Part shown: positions 17,332-27,345 of the stretch, one piece after another
Position numbering within the stretch: the first letter of the stretch is position 1
Layout of the letters: each line of letters starts with the position of its first letter
The notes under the pieces: model-generated
The model's database searches: none
Told to the model about the DNA's origin: nothing
What the model saw: only the letters and a program-made list of their open reading frames with translations
Position numbers and translations under genes: made by a program
From: Streptomyces sp. NRRL S-37
Lineage (GTDB): Bacteria > Actinomycetota > Actinomycetes > Streptomycetales > Streptomycetaceae
DNA length: 64,000 nt
Direction of reading: 5' to 3'
Assembly (NCBI RefSeq): GCF_000721605.1
Contig: NZ_JOIZ01000021.1
Location: forward strand, 62,001 to 126,000

Positions 17332-19125
17332 GTGACTACCACCGCCGGCACCGCCTCGCACCACCTGTCCCCGGCCTTTCCCGGCCGTGCCCCCTGGGGC
17401 ACCGCCGGCAAGCTGCGCGCCTGGCAGCAGGGGGCGATGGAGAAGTACATCCAGACGCAGCCCCGGGACTTCCTGGCGGTCGCCACGCCCGGCGCCGGCA
17501 AGACGACCTTCGCGCTGACGCTGGCGTCCTGGCTGCTGCACCACCACGTCGTGCAGCAGGTGACCGTCGTCGCACCCACCGAGCACCTGAAGAAGCAGTG
17601 GGCCGAGGCCGCCGCGCGGATAGGCATCAAGCTCGACCCCGAGTACAGCGCGGGCCCGCTCGGCAGGGAGTACGACGGCGTCGCCGTGACGTACGCCGGT
17701 GTCGGCGTGCGTCCCATGCTGCACCGCAACCGCGTCGAGCAGCGCAAGACCCTCGTCATCCTCGACGAGATCCACCACGCCGGTGACTCCAAGTCCTGGG
17801 GCGAGGCCTGCCTGGAGGCGTTCGAGCCGGCCACCCGGCGGCTCGCGCTCACCGGTACGCCGTTCCGCTCCGACACCAACCCCATCCCCTTCGTGGTGTA
17901 CGAGGAGGGCGACGACGGCATCCGGCGGTCCTCCGCCGACTACACCTACGGCTACGGCTCCGCCCTCGCCGACGGCGTCGTCCGCCCCGTCATCTTCATG
18001 TCGTACAGCGGCAACATGCGCTGGCGCACCAAGGCCGGCGACGAGATCGCCGCCCGCCTCGGCGAGCCCATGACCAAGGACGCCGTCAGCCAGGCCTGGC
18101 GCACCGCGCTGGACCCGCGCGGCGAGTGGATGCCGGCCGTGCTGCGCGCCGCCGACCAGCGCCTCACCGAGGTCCGCAAGGCCATCCCGGACGCCGGCGG
18201 CCTCGTCATCGCCGCCGACCAGGACTCCGCGCGGGCCTACGCCAAGCTGATCCGCGAGATCACCGGCAGCAAGGCCACCGTCGTCCTGTCCGACGACGCC
18301 GGCGCGTCGAAGAACATCGACACGTTCAGCAGCGGCACCGACCGCTGGATGGTCGCCGTCCGCATGGTGTCCGAGGGCGTCGACGTCCCCCGCCTCGCGG
18401 TCGGCGTGTACGCCACCACCATCTCCACCCCGCTGTTCTTCGCCCAGGCCGTCGGCCGTTTCGTGCGGTCCCGCAGGCGCGGCGAGACCGCGTCCGTGTT
18501 CCTGCCGACCATCCCGGACCTGCTCGGCTTCGCCAACGAGATGGAGCGCGAGCGCGACCACGTCCTCGACAAGCCCAAGAAGGAGGGTGAGGAGGACCCG
18601 TACGCCGAGTCCGAGAAGGAGATGGAGGAGGCGAACCGGGAGCAGGACGAGGACACCGGCGAGCAGGACATGCTGCCCTTCGAGGCGCTGGAGTCCGACG
18701 CCGTCTTCGACCGGGTGATGTACAACGGCGCCGAGTTCGGCATGCAGGCCCACCCCGGCAGCGACGAGGAGCAGGACTACCTCGGCATCCCCGGACTCCT
18801 CGAACCCGACCAGGTGCAGCTGCTGCTCCAGAAGCGGCAGGCCCGGCAGATCGCGCACAGCCGCAAGAAGCCGGACACCGAGGCGGATCTGCTCGAACTG
18901 CCCGCCGAGCGGCGGCCCGTGGTCTCCCACAAGGAGATGATGGAGCTGCGCAAGCGGCTCAACAACCTCGTCGGCGCGTACGTCCACCAGAGCGGCAAAC
19001 CGCACGGCGTGATCCACACCGAGCTGCGCCGGGTCTGCGGCGGCCCGCCCTCGGCCGAGGCGACGGCGGGACAGCTGCGCCAGCGGATCGAAAAGGTACA
19101 GGAGTGGGCCACGCGCATGCGATGA
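17332..19125 (+). CDS. DEAD/DEAH-box superfamily 2 helicase
   Basis: The 597-residue ATP-dependent helicase or translocase has motif I (TPGAGKTT, residues 52-59), motif II DEIH (145-148), motif III-like ALTGTPFR, and motif VI AVGRFVRSRR in a RecA-like C-terminal domain. The last 200 residues are acidic with coiled-coil-like Glu/Arg-rich segments (EKEMEEANREQDEDTGEQD). It resembles UvrB/RAD25-like restriction-type helicases but has no nuclease domain. The start is GTG 17332. It is monocistronic with about 230 bp of upstream DNA. The in vivo role is unknown. Confidence 0.88.
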   Translation: MTTTAGTASHHLSPAFPGRAPWGTAGKLRAWQQGAMEKYIQTQPRDFLAVATPGAGKTTFALTLASWLLHHHVVQQVTVVAPTEHLKKQWAEAAARIGIKLDPEYSAGPLGREYDGVAVTYAGVGVRPMLHRNRVEQRKTLVILDEIHHAGDSKSWGEACLEAFEPATRRLALTGTPFRSDTNPIPFVVYEEGDDGIRRSSADYTYGYGSALADGVVRPVIFMSYSGNMRWRTKAGDEIAARLGEPMTKDAVSQAWRTALDPRGEWMPAVLRAADQRLTEVRKAIPDAGGLVIAADQDSARAYAKLIREITGSKATVVLSDDAGASKNIDTFSSGTDRWMVAVRMVSEGVDVPRLAVGVYATTISTPLFFAQAVGRFVRSRRRGETASVFLPTIPDLLGFANEMERERDHVLDKPKKEGEEDPYAESEKEMEEANREQDEDTGEQDMLPFEALESDAVFDRVMYNGAEFGMQAHPGSDEEQDYLGIPGLLEPDQVQLLLQKRQARQIAHSRKKPDTEADLLELPAERRPVVSHKEMMELRKRLNNLVGAYVHQSGKPHGVIHTELRRVCGGPPSAEATAGQLRQRIEKVQEWATRMR

Positions 19126-19298
19126 CACCGTGTGCGCGTATGGGGACAAACGGAACCACTTCCCTGGGAGAGTGACCGGATTCTGGACGGAGCCTTCCGC
19201 TGACCGAACCGGCTCGCTACTGTCACGCTACGCACACGCCCCGTGGCAGCGCCGCCGCGGAGCGCAGCCGTGAAGCGACTGTGCCCGGGTCACGTCCG

Positions 19299-19320
19299 GG
19301 CCGCCGGCCGATCGGCGGCC
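19299..19320. other. Hairpin in the region between the helicase and the IclR regulator
   Basis: GGCCGCCG (19299-19306) pairs with CGGCGGCC (19313-19320). It may end helicase transcription or lie in the leader of the IclR gene. The rest of 19126-19401 shows no gene. Confidence 0.45.
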
Positions 19321-19401
19321 TCTGAAGCGCGTGACCGACGGGACTCGGTGACGCCTCTGCCGCGAGGGGGCCGCCGACCTCACCACTAAGGAGTGGGCGT
19401 C

Positions 19402-20043
19402 GTGACCGCGGAGACCTCTCAGACGCTCGACAGAGGACTGCGTGTCCTCAAGCTGCTGGCCGATACGGACCACGGGCTGACCGTCACCGAGCTATCCCAC
19501 AAACTGGGCGTGAACCGGACTGTTGTCTACCGGTTGCTCGCCACGCTGGAGCAGCACGCTCTCGTACGCCGCGATCTGGGCGGACGGGCCCGGGTCGGAC
19601 TGGGTGTGCTGAGGCTGGGCCGGCAGGTGCACCCACTGGTGCGGGAGGCGGCGATGCCGGCCCTGCGGTCACTGGCGGAGGACATCGGCGCGACCGCGCA
19701 CCTGACGCTGGTCGACGGCGCGGAGGCGCTGGCGGTGGCCGTGGTGGAGCCGTCGTGGACGGACTACCACGTGGCGTACCGGGCCGGCTTCCGGCATCCG
19801 CTGGACCGGGGGGCCGCCGGGAAGGCGATCCTCGCCGCCCGGCAGCGGACGGCGGACGAGCCGGGGTACACGCTGACGCACGGGGAGCTGGAGGCGGGCG
19901 CGTGCGGGGCGGCGGCGCCGCTGCTGGGGGTGACGGGGGTCGAGGGCAGCGTGGGCGTGGTGATGCTGGCGGAGGCCGTCCCGGAGCGGGTGGGCACACG
20001 GGTGATGGACGCGGCCCGAGAGGTCGCGGAAGCCTTGCGCTGA
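19402..20043 (+). CDS. IclR-family transcriptional regulator
   Basis: The 213-residue protein has an N-terminal winged helix-turn-helix (TLDRGLRVLKLLADTDHGLT, then VTELSHKLGVNRTVVYRLLA) and an IclR effector-binding domain with GAAGKAILAAR. It is shorter than the usual 250 or so residues, so the effector domain is compact. AAGGAG at 19388-19393 sits eight bases before GTG 19402; the GTG at 19393 overlaps the Shine-Dalgarno sequence and is less likely. There is no obvious metabolic partner, so the regulon is unknown. Confidence 0.88.
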   Translation: MTAETSQTLDRGLRVLKLLADTDHGLTVTELSHKLGVNRTVVYRLLATLEQHALVRRDLGGRARVGLGVLRLGRQVHPLVREAAMPALRSLAEDIGATAHLTLVDGAEALAVAVVEPSWTDYHVAYRAGFRHPLDRGAAGKAILAARQRTADEPGYTLTHGELEAGACGAAAPLLGVTGVEGSVGVVMLAEAVPERVGTRVMDAAREVAEALR

Positions 20044-20092
20044 CGCTCCGCGCCGCGCGTGCGGCGTGCCCGGACCCACGCCTCCCATGCCG

Positions 20093-20210
20093 CCGCGGGC
20101 AGCCGCGCGGCGGGATCGCATTCCGCGCCTTCGCCAAGCCGCGGGCAGCCGTGCGGCGGGACCGCGCTCCGCGCCTTCGCCCAGCCGCGGGCAGTCGTGC
20201 CGCAGGGCGA
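20093..20210 (+). repeat. 46-bp tandem repeat, about 2.5 copies
   Basis: Units begin CCGCGGGCAG at 20093, 20139 and 20185 and share TCCGCGCCTTCGCC. They lie in non-coding DNA after the IclR gene and abut the long dispersed repeat at 20188. Confidence 0.8.
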
Positions 20211-20457
20211 TGGGGGTCCCCCCGCTCGAGCGAAGTCGAGAGTGGGGGAGGGGGGGCGCGACGGCACCCCGTCGGCGCCGGGTTGCGCGACGTCCCCCCG
20301 GACCGCACCCGCACCGTTCACTGGTGCGGGCCGGGGCCGGTTCACTCACCGGTGCTTGCCGGGTGCCTCCCCCACTCTCGGCTTCGCTCGAGCGGGAGGT
20401 ACCCCCACCGCCCACCCGTGCCGCCCTGGGGGTACCTCCCAGGCCCTTAAGGGCACG
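20188..20457 (-). repeat. Long dispersed intergenic repeat, copy A (inverted relative to copies B and C)
   Basis: Read on the minus strand, this segment matches 27044-27298 over about 240 bp with only scattered differences, and its first part matches 36306-36408. The 20044-20491 interval has no other gene. Each copy contains an internal inverted repeat (GAGGTACCCCC / GGGGGTACCTC) and CTCGAGCG-type palindromes. Confidence 0.88.
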
Positions 20458-20491
20458 GATGCCCATAACGGCGGCACGTTAGATTGACTTC

Positions 20492-21283
20492 GTGTTCTCC
20501 CGTCTCTCGCGTCCCCAAGCCCTCGCCGTGCTCGGCGCCCCCGTCGTCGCCCTGCTGGCCATCGCCGCGTTCGCCCCGCTGCCCTTCTCCATCGCGCAGC
20601 CCGGGCTGACCGCCGACGTGCTCGGGGAGAACAAGGGGACACAGGTCATCACGATCGACGGCGCCCCCGTCCGCAGGACCAGCGGGCAGTTGCGGATGAC
20701 GACGATCGAGGCGACCTCCCCGGACACCCGCGTCGGCCTCCCGGACGTCATCGACAGCTGGTTCAGCACCGACCAGGCGGTCATGCCCCGCGACTCCGTC
20801 TACCCCAGCGGCGACAGCGTCAAGGAGATCGAGCAGTACAACCGTGAGCAGATGGAGGAGTCCCAGGACGAGGCCACCCGGGCCGCCCTGGACTACCTGA
20901 ACCGCGAGGACGACGGCATCGAGGTCGGTCTCGAGCTCGCCGACGTCGGCGGTCCCAGCGCCGGCCTGCTGTTCTCCCTCGGCATCGTCGACAAGCTGAA
21001 CGGCGACGGCAGCGGCGGCGACCTCACCGGCGGCCGGATCGTCGCCGGTACGGGCACGATCGACGCGGACGGCACCGTCGGCGCGGTCGGCGGCGTACCC
21101 CTGAAGACACAGGCGGCCAGGCGGGACGGCGCCACCGTCTTCCTGGTCCCGAAGGCCGAGTGCTCCGACGCGCGGGCCGAACTCCCCGAGGGCCTGCGCC
21201 TGGTCCCGGTCACCACCCTCAAGAGCGCCGTCGACGCCCTGATCGCCCTGGAGAAGGACCCCGGCAACGTCCCCGCCTGCTAG
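20492..21283 (+). CDS. Membrane-anchored Lon-type (S16) peptidase domain protein
   Basis: The 263-residue protein has one N-terminal transmembrane segment (ALAVLGAPVVALLAIAAFAP) and an extracytoplasmic S16 peptidase domain. The catalytic dyad is visible: Ser156 in GGPSAGL and Lys205 in PLKTQAA. It lacks the AAA+ ATPase of Lon, and I see no clear PDZ domain, unlike the YlbL relatives. It starts at GTG 20492. Its stop codon TAG lies within the terminal repeat of a MITE-like element. It probably processes membrane or exported proteins; the substrate is unknown. Confidence 0.82.
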   Translation: MFSRLSRPQALAVLGAPVVALLAIAAFAPLPFSIAQPGLTADVLGENKGTQVITIDGAPVRRTSGQLRMTTIEATSPDTRVGLPDVIDSWFSTDQAVMPRDSVYPSGDSVKEIEQYNREQMEESQDEATRAALDYLNREDDGIEVGLELADVGGPSAGLLFSLGIVDKLNGDGSGGDLTGGRIVAGTGTIDADGTVGAVGGVPLKTQAARRDGATVFLVPKAECSDARAELPEGLRLVPVTTLKSAVDALIALEKDPGNVPAC

Positions 21284-21470
21284 GGGGTGTCGTTTGGATC
21301 CTGTCGGGGTCGCGGGGTCTGGCACCGCACCTCGCCGCGTTGTCGTCGGTTGCCAGGGCTCCGCCCTGCCGCCCTCCTCCGCCTTGCGATGCACGGCACC
21401 AGACCCCGCTCGGCTTGAGCTACAGGGCACCGCTCACCGGAGCCGACCTGATCCAAACGACACCCCCTAG
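21280..21470. mobile_element. MITE-like non-autonomous element with 21-bp perfect terminal inverted repeats
   Basis: The ends CTAGGGGGTGTCGTTTGGATC (21280-21300) and its exact reverse complement (21450-21470) enclose 149 bases without a gene. Sub-terminal segments (GGGGTCTGGCACCG near 21316 and CGGCACCAGACCCC near 21402) are also inverted. The outer CTAG supplies the TAG stop codons of both flanking convergent genes. Ends of this kind occur on Streptomyces insertion sequences; no transposase is present. Confidence 0.8.
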
Positions 21471-22435
21471 CCCTCCTTGACGAACCCTTCCTCCACCATC
21501 CAGTCCAGCGCCACCTGGTGCGGATCCTCCCCGTCGACGTCCACCCTCGCGTTGAGGTCCTGCGCCACCGTGTTGTCGAGCTTCGCCGTCACCGGGGCGA
21601 GCACCTCCGCGATGGCCGGCCACTTCTCGAACGTCTCGGTGTTGACCGTCGGCGCCGCGTTGTAGTTGGGGAAGAACTTCCTGTCGTCCTCCATCACCAC
21701 CAGGTTCATGGACTTGATCCGCCCGTCGGTGGTGAAGACCTCGCCGTACGTGCAGGCGCCCTTGGCCGTCTGGGTGTAGATGATCCCGGTGTCCATCTGT
21801 GTGACGTCGCGCGCCGGGATGTCCATGCCGTACGCCTTCTCCATGCCCGGCAGTCCGTCCGCGCGGTTGGCGAACTCGCCCTCCACGCACAGCGTCACCG
21901 CCCCCGGATCGGACTTCGACAGCTCCGCCACCTCGGAGAGGGTCCGCGTGCGGTACTTCTCGTAGTTCGCCTGGCTCATGGCGAGGGCGTAGGTGTTGTT
22001 CAGCCTCGACGGTGCCAGCCAGGTCACCCCGTTCCGCACGTCCGCGTCCCGCACCACCTCCCACTGCTTACGAGGGTCGGGGACCGGCCTGCTGTTGCCC
22101 TGGTAGGTGATCCACGCCGTGCCCGTGTACTCGAACCCGGCGTCCGCCTCGCCGTTGACGACCGCCTCCCGCGAGCCGACCGAGCCCTGGATGCCGGTCC
22201 GGTCGACGACCTCCGCGCCGGCCGCCTGGAAGGCGATGCCCATGATCGCGCCGAGGATGAGCTGCTCGGTGAACTCCTTCGACGTGACGGTGAGCTCCGC
22301 GCCCTCCAGCGGCCTCCCCTTGCCGATCGAGCCGGGCTCCACGTCGTCGACCATGGGGGAGCCGCTGGTCAGCCCGCAGCCCGGGGCCGCCGCCAGCAGC
22401 GCCCCGGCCAGGAACAGACGAAGACGCCGGCTCAT
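21467..22435 (-). CDS. Glycine betaine/choline-type ABC substrate-binding lipoprotein (OpuCC/OsmX-like)
   Basis: The 322-residue OpuAC-family protein has a lipoprotein signal ending AAAPGC (Cys20). The quaternary-amine-binding domain follows, with VTSKEFTEQLILGAIMG and GEADAGFEYTGTAWITY. It is the last gene of a four-gene operon; its ATG overlaps the permease stop (ATGA). Its TAG stop lies inside the MITE terminal repeat. It probably delivers an osmoprotectant such as glycine betaine, choline or carnitine, which sequence alone does not distinguish. Confidence 0.9.
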   Translation of the reverse strand: MSRRLRLFLAGALLAAAPGCGLTSGSPMVDDVEPGSIGKGRPLEGAELTVTSKEFTEQLILGAIMGIAFQAAGAEVVDRTGIQGSVGSREAVVNGEADAGFEYTGTAWITYQGNSRPVPDPRKQWEVVRDADVRNGVTWLAPSRLNNTYALAMSQANYEKYRTRTLSEVAELSKSDPGAVTLCVEGEFANRADGLPGMEKAYGMDIPARDVTQMDTGIIYTQTAKGACTYGEVFTTDGRIKSMNLVVMEDDRKFFPNYNAAPTVNTETFEKWPAIAEVLAPVTAKLDNTVAQDLNARVDVDGEDPHQVALDWMVEEGFVKEG

Positions 22436-23307
22436 GGGCCCGCCTCCAGACCCCGCGGCCGCAGCAGCAGCTCCGCCAGGGAGGCCAGCCAGTCCACCAG
22501 CAGCGCGAGGACGACGGTGAGGACCGAGCCCACCACCAGCACCGGCATCCGCTGGCTGGTGATCCCGGTGGTGATCAGTACGCCGAGCCCTCCGCCCCCG
22601 CCGAAGGTGGCCAGCGTCGCCGTGCCGACGTTCAGGACGAGCGCCGTCCGCACACCCGCCAGGATGAGCGGGACGGCCAGCGGCAGCTCCACCCGCGTGA
22701 GCACACCCAGCGGGGACATGCCGATGCCGCGCGCCGCCTCCAGCAGCGTCGGGTCGTTGGCCCTCAGCCCGGCGATGGTGTTGGACAGCACCGGCAGCAC
22801 GGCGTAGGCGATGATGCCGATCAGGGCCGCCCTGCGGCCGATGCCCAGCCAGATCACCAGCAGCGCCAGCAGACCGATGGCCGGGGTCGCCTGGCCCATG
22901 TTGGCCAGCGCCATCGCCGCCGGGGTGGCCCTGCGGAACATGCGGCGGGTCAGCAGGACGCCCAGCGGGATCGCGATGACCAGCACGAAGAACGTCGAGA
23001 TCACGGTGAGCTGGATGTGCTGCCACAGCGCCTTGGTCACCTGCCCGTTCGACAGCGCGTTCCGGGTGAGCGCGTCGAGGTCGGCCTGCTCGAACCAGAG
23101 CCAGGTCGCGAGCAGCACGGCGATCAGCGCCACCGGCAGGAACGTCAGCTTCCGCCAGGTCACCCGGGGCGGCTTCACGGCCGGGGGCGGGGGAGGGGCC
23201 TCCGCCTCGTCGGGCGCTCCGCCGCCCTCGTCCCGGAAGACATGCCCCCGTACCTCGTGCTCGCCCTCGGGCCGCCGCCCGGAGGAACCGGAAGCGGAGG
23301 CCCTCAC
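22432..23307 (-). CDS. ABC permease of the osmoprotectant transporter (second permease)
   Basis: The 291-residue OpuCD-like permease has six membrane segments and the EAA-type loop LLEAARGIGMSPLGVLTRVELPLAVP. The first 60 residues are hydrophilic and Pro/Glu-rich. GTG 23307 overlaps the ATPase stop (GTGA), and its own stop overlaps the binding-protein ATG. With the permease at 24592-25239 it should form the membrane channel. Confidence 0.88.
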   Translation of the reverse strand: MRASASGSSGRRPEGEHEVRGHVFRDEGGGAPDEAEAPPPPPAVKPPRVTWRKLTFLPVALIAVLLATWLWFEQADLDALTRNALSNGQVTKALWQHIQLTVISTFFVLVIAIPLGVLLTRRMFRRATPAAMALANMGQATPAIGLLALLVIWLGIGRRAALIGIIAYAVLPVLSNTIAGLRANDPTLLEAARGIGMSPLGVLTRVELPLAVPLILAGVRTALVLNVGTATLATFGGGGGLGVLITTGITSQRMPVLVVGSVLTVVLALLVDWLASLAELLLRPRGLEAGP

Positions 23308-24599
23308 GCCTTCGCCTCCCCGCCGAAGCCCTCCTGCTCGGCGTGTGTCTGCGCGGACCGCTGCTCCTCGAGGTCGTGCTGGGCGTCCATCGCCTCCAGG
23401 CGGTCCGCCTCCAGCAGTTCGTGCACGGAGTTCATCAGCGTCTCCACGTCCACGACACCCTCGTACGCGCCGCGCCGCCCGGTGACCGCGACCCGCCCCG
23501 TGTTGTCGGTGAGCACCGCCTCCAGCGCGTCCCGCAGGGTCGCGTCCCGGGTCACCGTGTCGTGCACCAGGGTGCCCGCGCGGGCCAGCGAACCCTTGGC
23601 GAGCGTCATGTCGCCGCGCCGGAGCCACTTGTAGGGGCGGCCCCGCTTGTCGAGCAGCAGGATCTCGTTGTGGCCGCTGGAGCGCAGCCGGTCGAAGATG
23701 TGCTGGACCGGGTCGTCGACGGTCACCGTCGGATAGTCGGTGATCTCCACGTCCCGCACCCGGGTCAGGTTGAGCCGCTTCAGCGCCGCCCCGGCGCCCA
23801 CGAACCCCGACACGAAGTCGTCGGCGGGGCTGGTGAGGATCGCCTCCGGGGTGTCGAACTGGGCGATGTGGGAGCGTTCGCGCAGCACCGCGATCCGGTC
23901 GCCGATCTTGATCGCCTCGTCGAAGTCGTGGGTGACGAAGACGATCGTCTTGTGCAGCTCCCGCTGGAGCCGGATCAGCTCGTCCTGGAGGTGGTCCCGG
24001 GTGATCGGGTCGACCGCGCCGAACGGCTCGTCCATCAGCAGCACCGGCGGGTCCGCCGCCAGCGCCCGCGCCACGCCCACCCGCTGCTGCTGGCCGCCGG
24101 AGAGCTGGCGCGGATAGCGGCCGTGGAACTCGCCGGGGTCCAGACCGACCAGGTCCAGCATCTCCTCCACCCGCGCCCGCACCCGGGCCGCGGGCCAGCG
24201 CAGCATCCTCGGCACCAGCGCGATGTTCTGCGCCACCGTCATGTGCGGGAACAGCCCGCTCGCCTGGATCGCGTACCCGATCTTGCGGCGCAGCCGCACC
24301 GGGTCCATGTCGGTGACGTCCTCGCCGCCGATGCGGATCCGGCCGCCCGTCGGCTCGATCAGCCGGTTGATCATCTTCAGGGTGGTGGACTTCCCGCAGC
24401 CCGAGGGGCCGACGAAGATCACGGTCTCGCCCGCCCTGATCTCCATGCTGACGTTGTCGACGGCCGGCAGCGCGCTGCCCGGGTACCGCTTGGTCAGACC
24501 CTCCAGCTCGATGGTCGCCCCGACCGACCGGGACTCCGTCCCGGACACCTCAGGACCAGGCGGATCGGGCAGACCGGATGGACCGGACGGATCAGGCAC
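23304..24599 (-). CDS. ATP-binding protein of the osmoprotectant ABC transporter (OpuCA/ProV-like) with CBS domains
   Basis: The 431-residue ATPase has Walker A GPSGCGKST, the signature LSGGQQQR, Walker B VLLMDEP and the switch THDFDEA. Two CBS modules follow (about residues 275-400, including SGHNEILLLDKRGRPYKWL and VEDV-like segments). In OpuCA/OpuA the CBS pair senses ionic strength or c-di-AMP. It starts at GTG 24599, overlapping the preceding permease by 8 bp. It energises quaternary-amine uptake under osmotic stress. Confidence 0.92.
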   Translation of the reverse strand: MPDPSGPSGLPDPPGPEVSGTESRSVGATIELEGLTKRYPGSALPAVDNVSMEIRAGETVIFVGPSGCGKSTTLKMINRLIEPTGGRIRIGGEDVTDMDPVRLRRKIGYAIQASGLFPHMTVAQNIALVPRMLRWPAARVRARVEEMLDLVGLDPGEFHGRYPRQLSGGQQQRVGVARALAADPPVLLMDEPFGAVDPITRDHLQDELIRLQRELHKTIVFVTHDFDEAIKIGDRIAVLRERSHIAQFDTPEAILTSPADDFVSGFVGAGAALKRLNLTRVRDVEITDYPTVTVDDPVQHIFDRLRSSGHNEILLLDKRGRPYKWLRRGDMTLAKGSLARAGTLVHDTVTRDATLRDALEAVLTDNTGRVAVTGRRGAYEGVVDVETLMNSVHELLEADRLEAMDAQHDLEEQRSAQTHAEQEGFGGEAKA

Positions 24600-25239
24600 G
24601 GATCCCCCTGGAAATGGTCAGCCGCCCGATCAGCACGTACGCGGCGTCGAACAGCAGGGCGAGGACGATGATCCCGAGCGTGCCCGCGAGCACCTGGTTC
24701 AGCGCGTTCTTGCTGCCCAGCGAGGCGATCCCGCGGAAGATCAGGTTGCCGAGGCCGGGCCCGGAGGCGTACGCGGCGATGGCGGCGATGCCCATCAGCA
24801 TCTGCGTGGAGACCCGGATCCCGGTCAGGATCGGCGGCCAGGCCAGCGGCAGCTCCACCCGCGCCAGCCGGGCCGCGCGCGACATCCCGATGCCCTTGGC
24901 CGCGTCCACCAGCGACGGGTCGACCCCGCGCAGCCCCACGATCGCGTTCCGCACGATCGGCAGCAGCCCGTACAGCGTCAGCGCGATCACCGTCGGCGGC
25001 ACCCCGAGCCCCACCACCGGGATCAGCAGACCGATCATGGCCAGCGCCGGGATGGTCAGCAGGGTGGCGGTGGCGGTCGTGGCCAGGTTCCCCGCCCACT
25101 CGCTGCGGTAGGTGACCACTCCGATCAGCACACCGAGCAGGGTCGCCACCACCATGCACTGGAAGACGACACTGGCGTGCTGGTAGGTGTCGATGAGCAG
25201 CTGCTGATGCCGGCTCCCCAGGTACTCCCAGAAGTTCAC
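24592..25239 (-). CDS. ABC permease of the osmoprotectant transporter (first permease)
   Basis: The 215-residue OpuCB-like permease has five to six membrane segments and the loop LVDAAKGIGMSRAARLARVELPLAWP. It starts at GTG 25239, only 30 bp after the AsnC-family regulator stop on the same strand, so it may be co-transcribed with the regulator. It is translationally coupled to the ATPase by an 8-bp overlap. Confidence 0.9.
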   Translation of the reverse strand: MNFWEYLGSRHQQLLIDTYQHASVVFQCMVVATLLGVLIGVVTYRSEWAGNLATTATATLLTIPALAMIGLLIPVVGLGVPPTVIALTLYGLLPIVRNAIVGLRGVDPSLVDAAKGIGMSRAARLARVELPLAWPPILTGIRVSTQMLMGIAAIAAYASGPGLGNLIFRGIASLGSKNALNQVLAGTLGIIVLALLFDAAYVLIGRLTISRGIRA

Positions 25240-25269
25240 CTCTGCTCACCCCAGCTCCGCCAGGTCGGT

Positions 25270-25740
25270 TCACTCGCCGAGCGCGGCCTGCTCCACCAGC
25301 GGGATGATCCGCAGCGGAACGGGGTTCTCCATGACGATCGCCGTGGAGGCCCGGACGATGCCATCAAAACCGACGACGCGGTCGATCACCCGCTGGAGAT
25401 CGGCGTTGGAACGCGCCACGAGGCGGCACATCATGTCCCCGGTGCCGGTCGTCGTGTGCAGCTCCAGCACCTCCGGCACGGTCGCCAAGTGGGCCCGTAC
25501 GTCGGCTCCTTGGCCCTGCCGGATCTGCAGCGTGGCGAACGCCGTGACCGGGTAGCCGAGGGCCGCCGGATCCACCTGGGGGCCGAATCCGCGGATGACT
25601 CCGTTCGACTGAAGCCGGTCGAGGCGGGCCTGCACGGTCCCGCGCGCCACCCCCAGCCGCCGGGACATCTCCAGCACCCCGATGCGCGGCTCCCGCGCCA
25701 GCAGCAGGATGATCCGCCCGTCCAGATGATCGATCGCCAT
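25270..25740 (-). CDS. Lrp/AsnC-family transcriptional regulator, divergent from hpd
   Basis: The 156-residue protein has an N-terminal HTH (LDGRIILLLAREPRIGVLEM, then SRRLGVARGTVQARLDRLQS) and a C-terminal RAM ligand-binding domain (FATLQIRQG, VLELHTTTGTGDMMCRLVAR). I chose the ATG at 25740 because GGGGAGGG precedes it and the HTH begins there. It is divergent from hpd, which suggests control of tyrosine catabolism, and it lies directly upstream of the osmoprotectant operon on its own strand. The ligand is probably an aromatic amino or keto acid (inference). Confidence 0.9.
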   Translation of the reverse strand: MAIDHLDGRIILLLAREPRIGVLEMSRRLGVARGTVQARLDRLQSNGVIRGFGPQVDPAALGYPVTAFATLQIRQGQGADVRAHLATVPEVLELHTTTGTGDMMCRLVARSNADLQRVIDRVVGFDGIVRASTAIVMENPVPLRIIPLVEQAALGE

Positions 25741-27011
<1,271 letters not shown>

Positions 27012-27043
27012 GGGCTGAAGCGGACGCCTGTGCCGCGTAGCTG

Positions 27044-27298
27044 CGGGCAGTCGTGCCTCCCCCAGCGCCTTAAGGGCCTGAGAGGTACCCCCAGGGCGGC
27101 ACAGGTGGGCGGTGGGGGTACCTCCCGCTCGAGCGCAGCCGAGAGTGGGGGAGGCACCCGGCGAACGGCGGTGAGTGAACCGGCCCCCGGCCCGCACCAG
27201 TGGACGGTGCGGGTGCGGTCCGGGGGGACATCGCGCAACCCGGCGCCGACGAGGTGCCGTCGCGCCCACCCGTGCCGCCCTGCGGCACGACTGCCCGC
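27044..27298 (+). repeat. Long dispersed intergenic repeat, copy B
   Basis: This is the direct-orientation counterpart of copy A (20188-20457). It contains CCTTAAGGGCCTG at 27068 and the inverted arms GAGGTACCCCC (27082-27092) and GGGGGTACCTC (27114-27124). Most of 27012-27472 is made of this repeat and the adjoining tandem repeat; I see no gene there. Confidence 0.88.
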
Positions 27299-27345
27299 GG
27301 CTGGGCGGAGGCGGGATGCGACCCAGCCGTACAGTTGCCCGCGGG

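Noticed and set aside
20093..20457. Possible CRISPR array
   Set aside because: Repeats are tandem without unique spacers and there are no cas genes; they are simple tandem and dispersed repeats.
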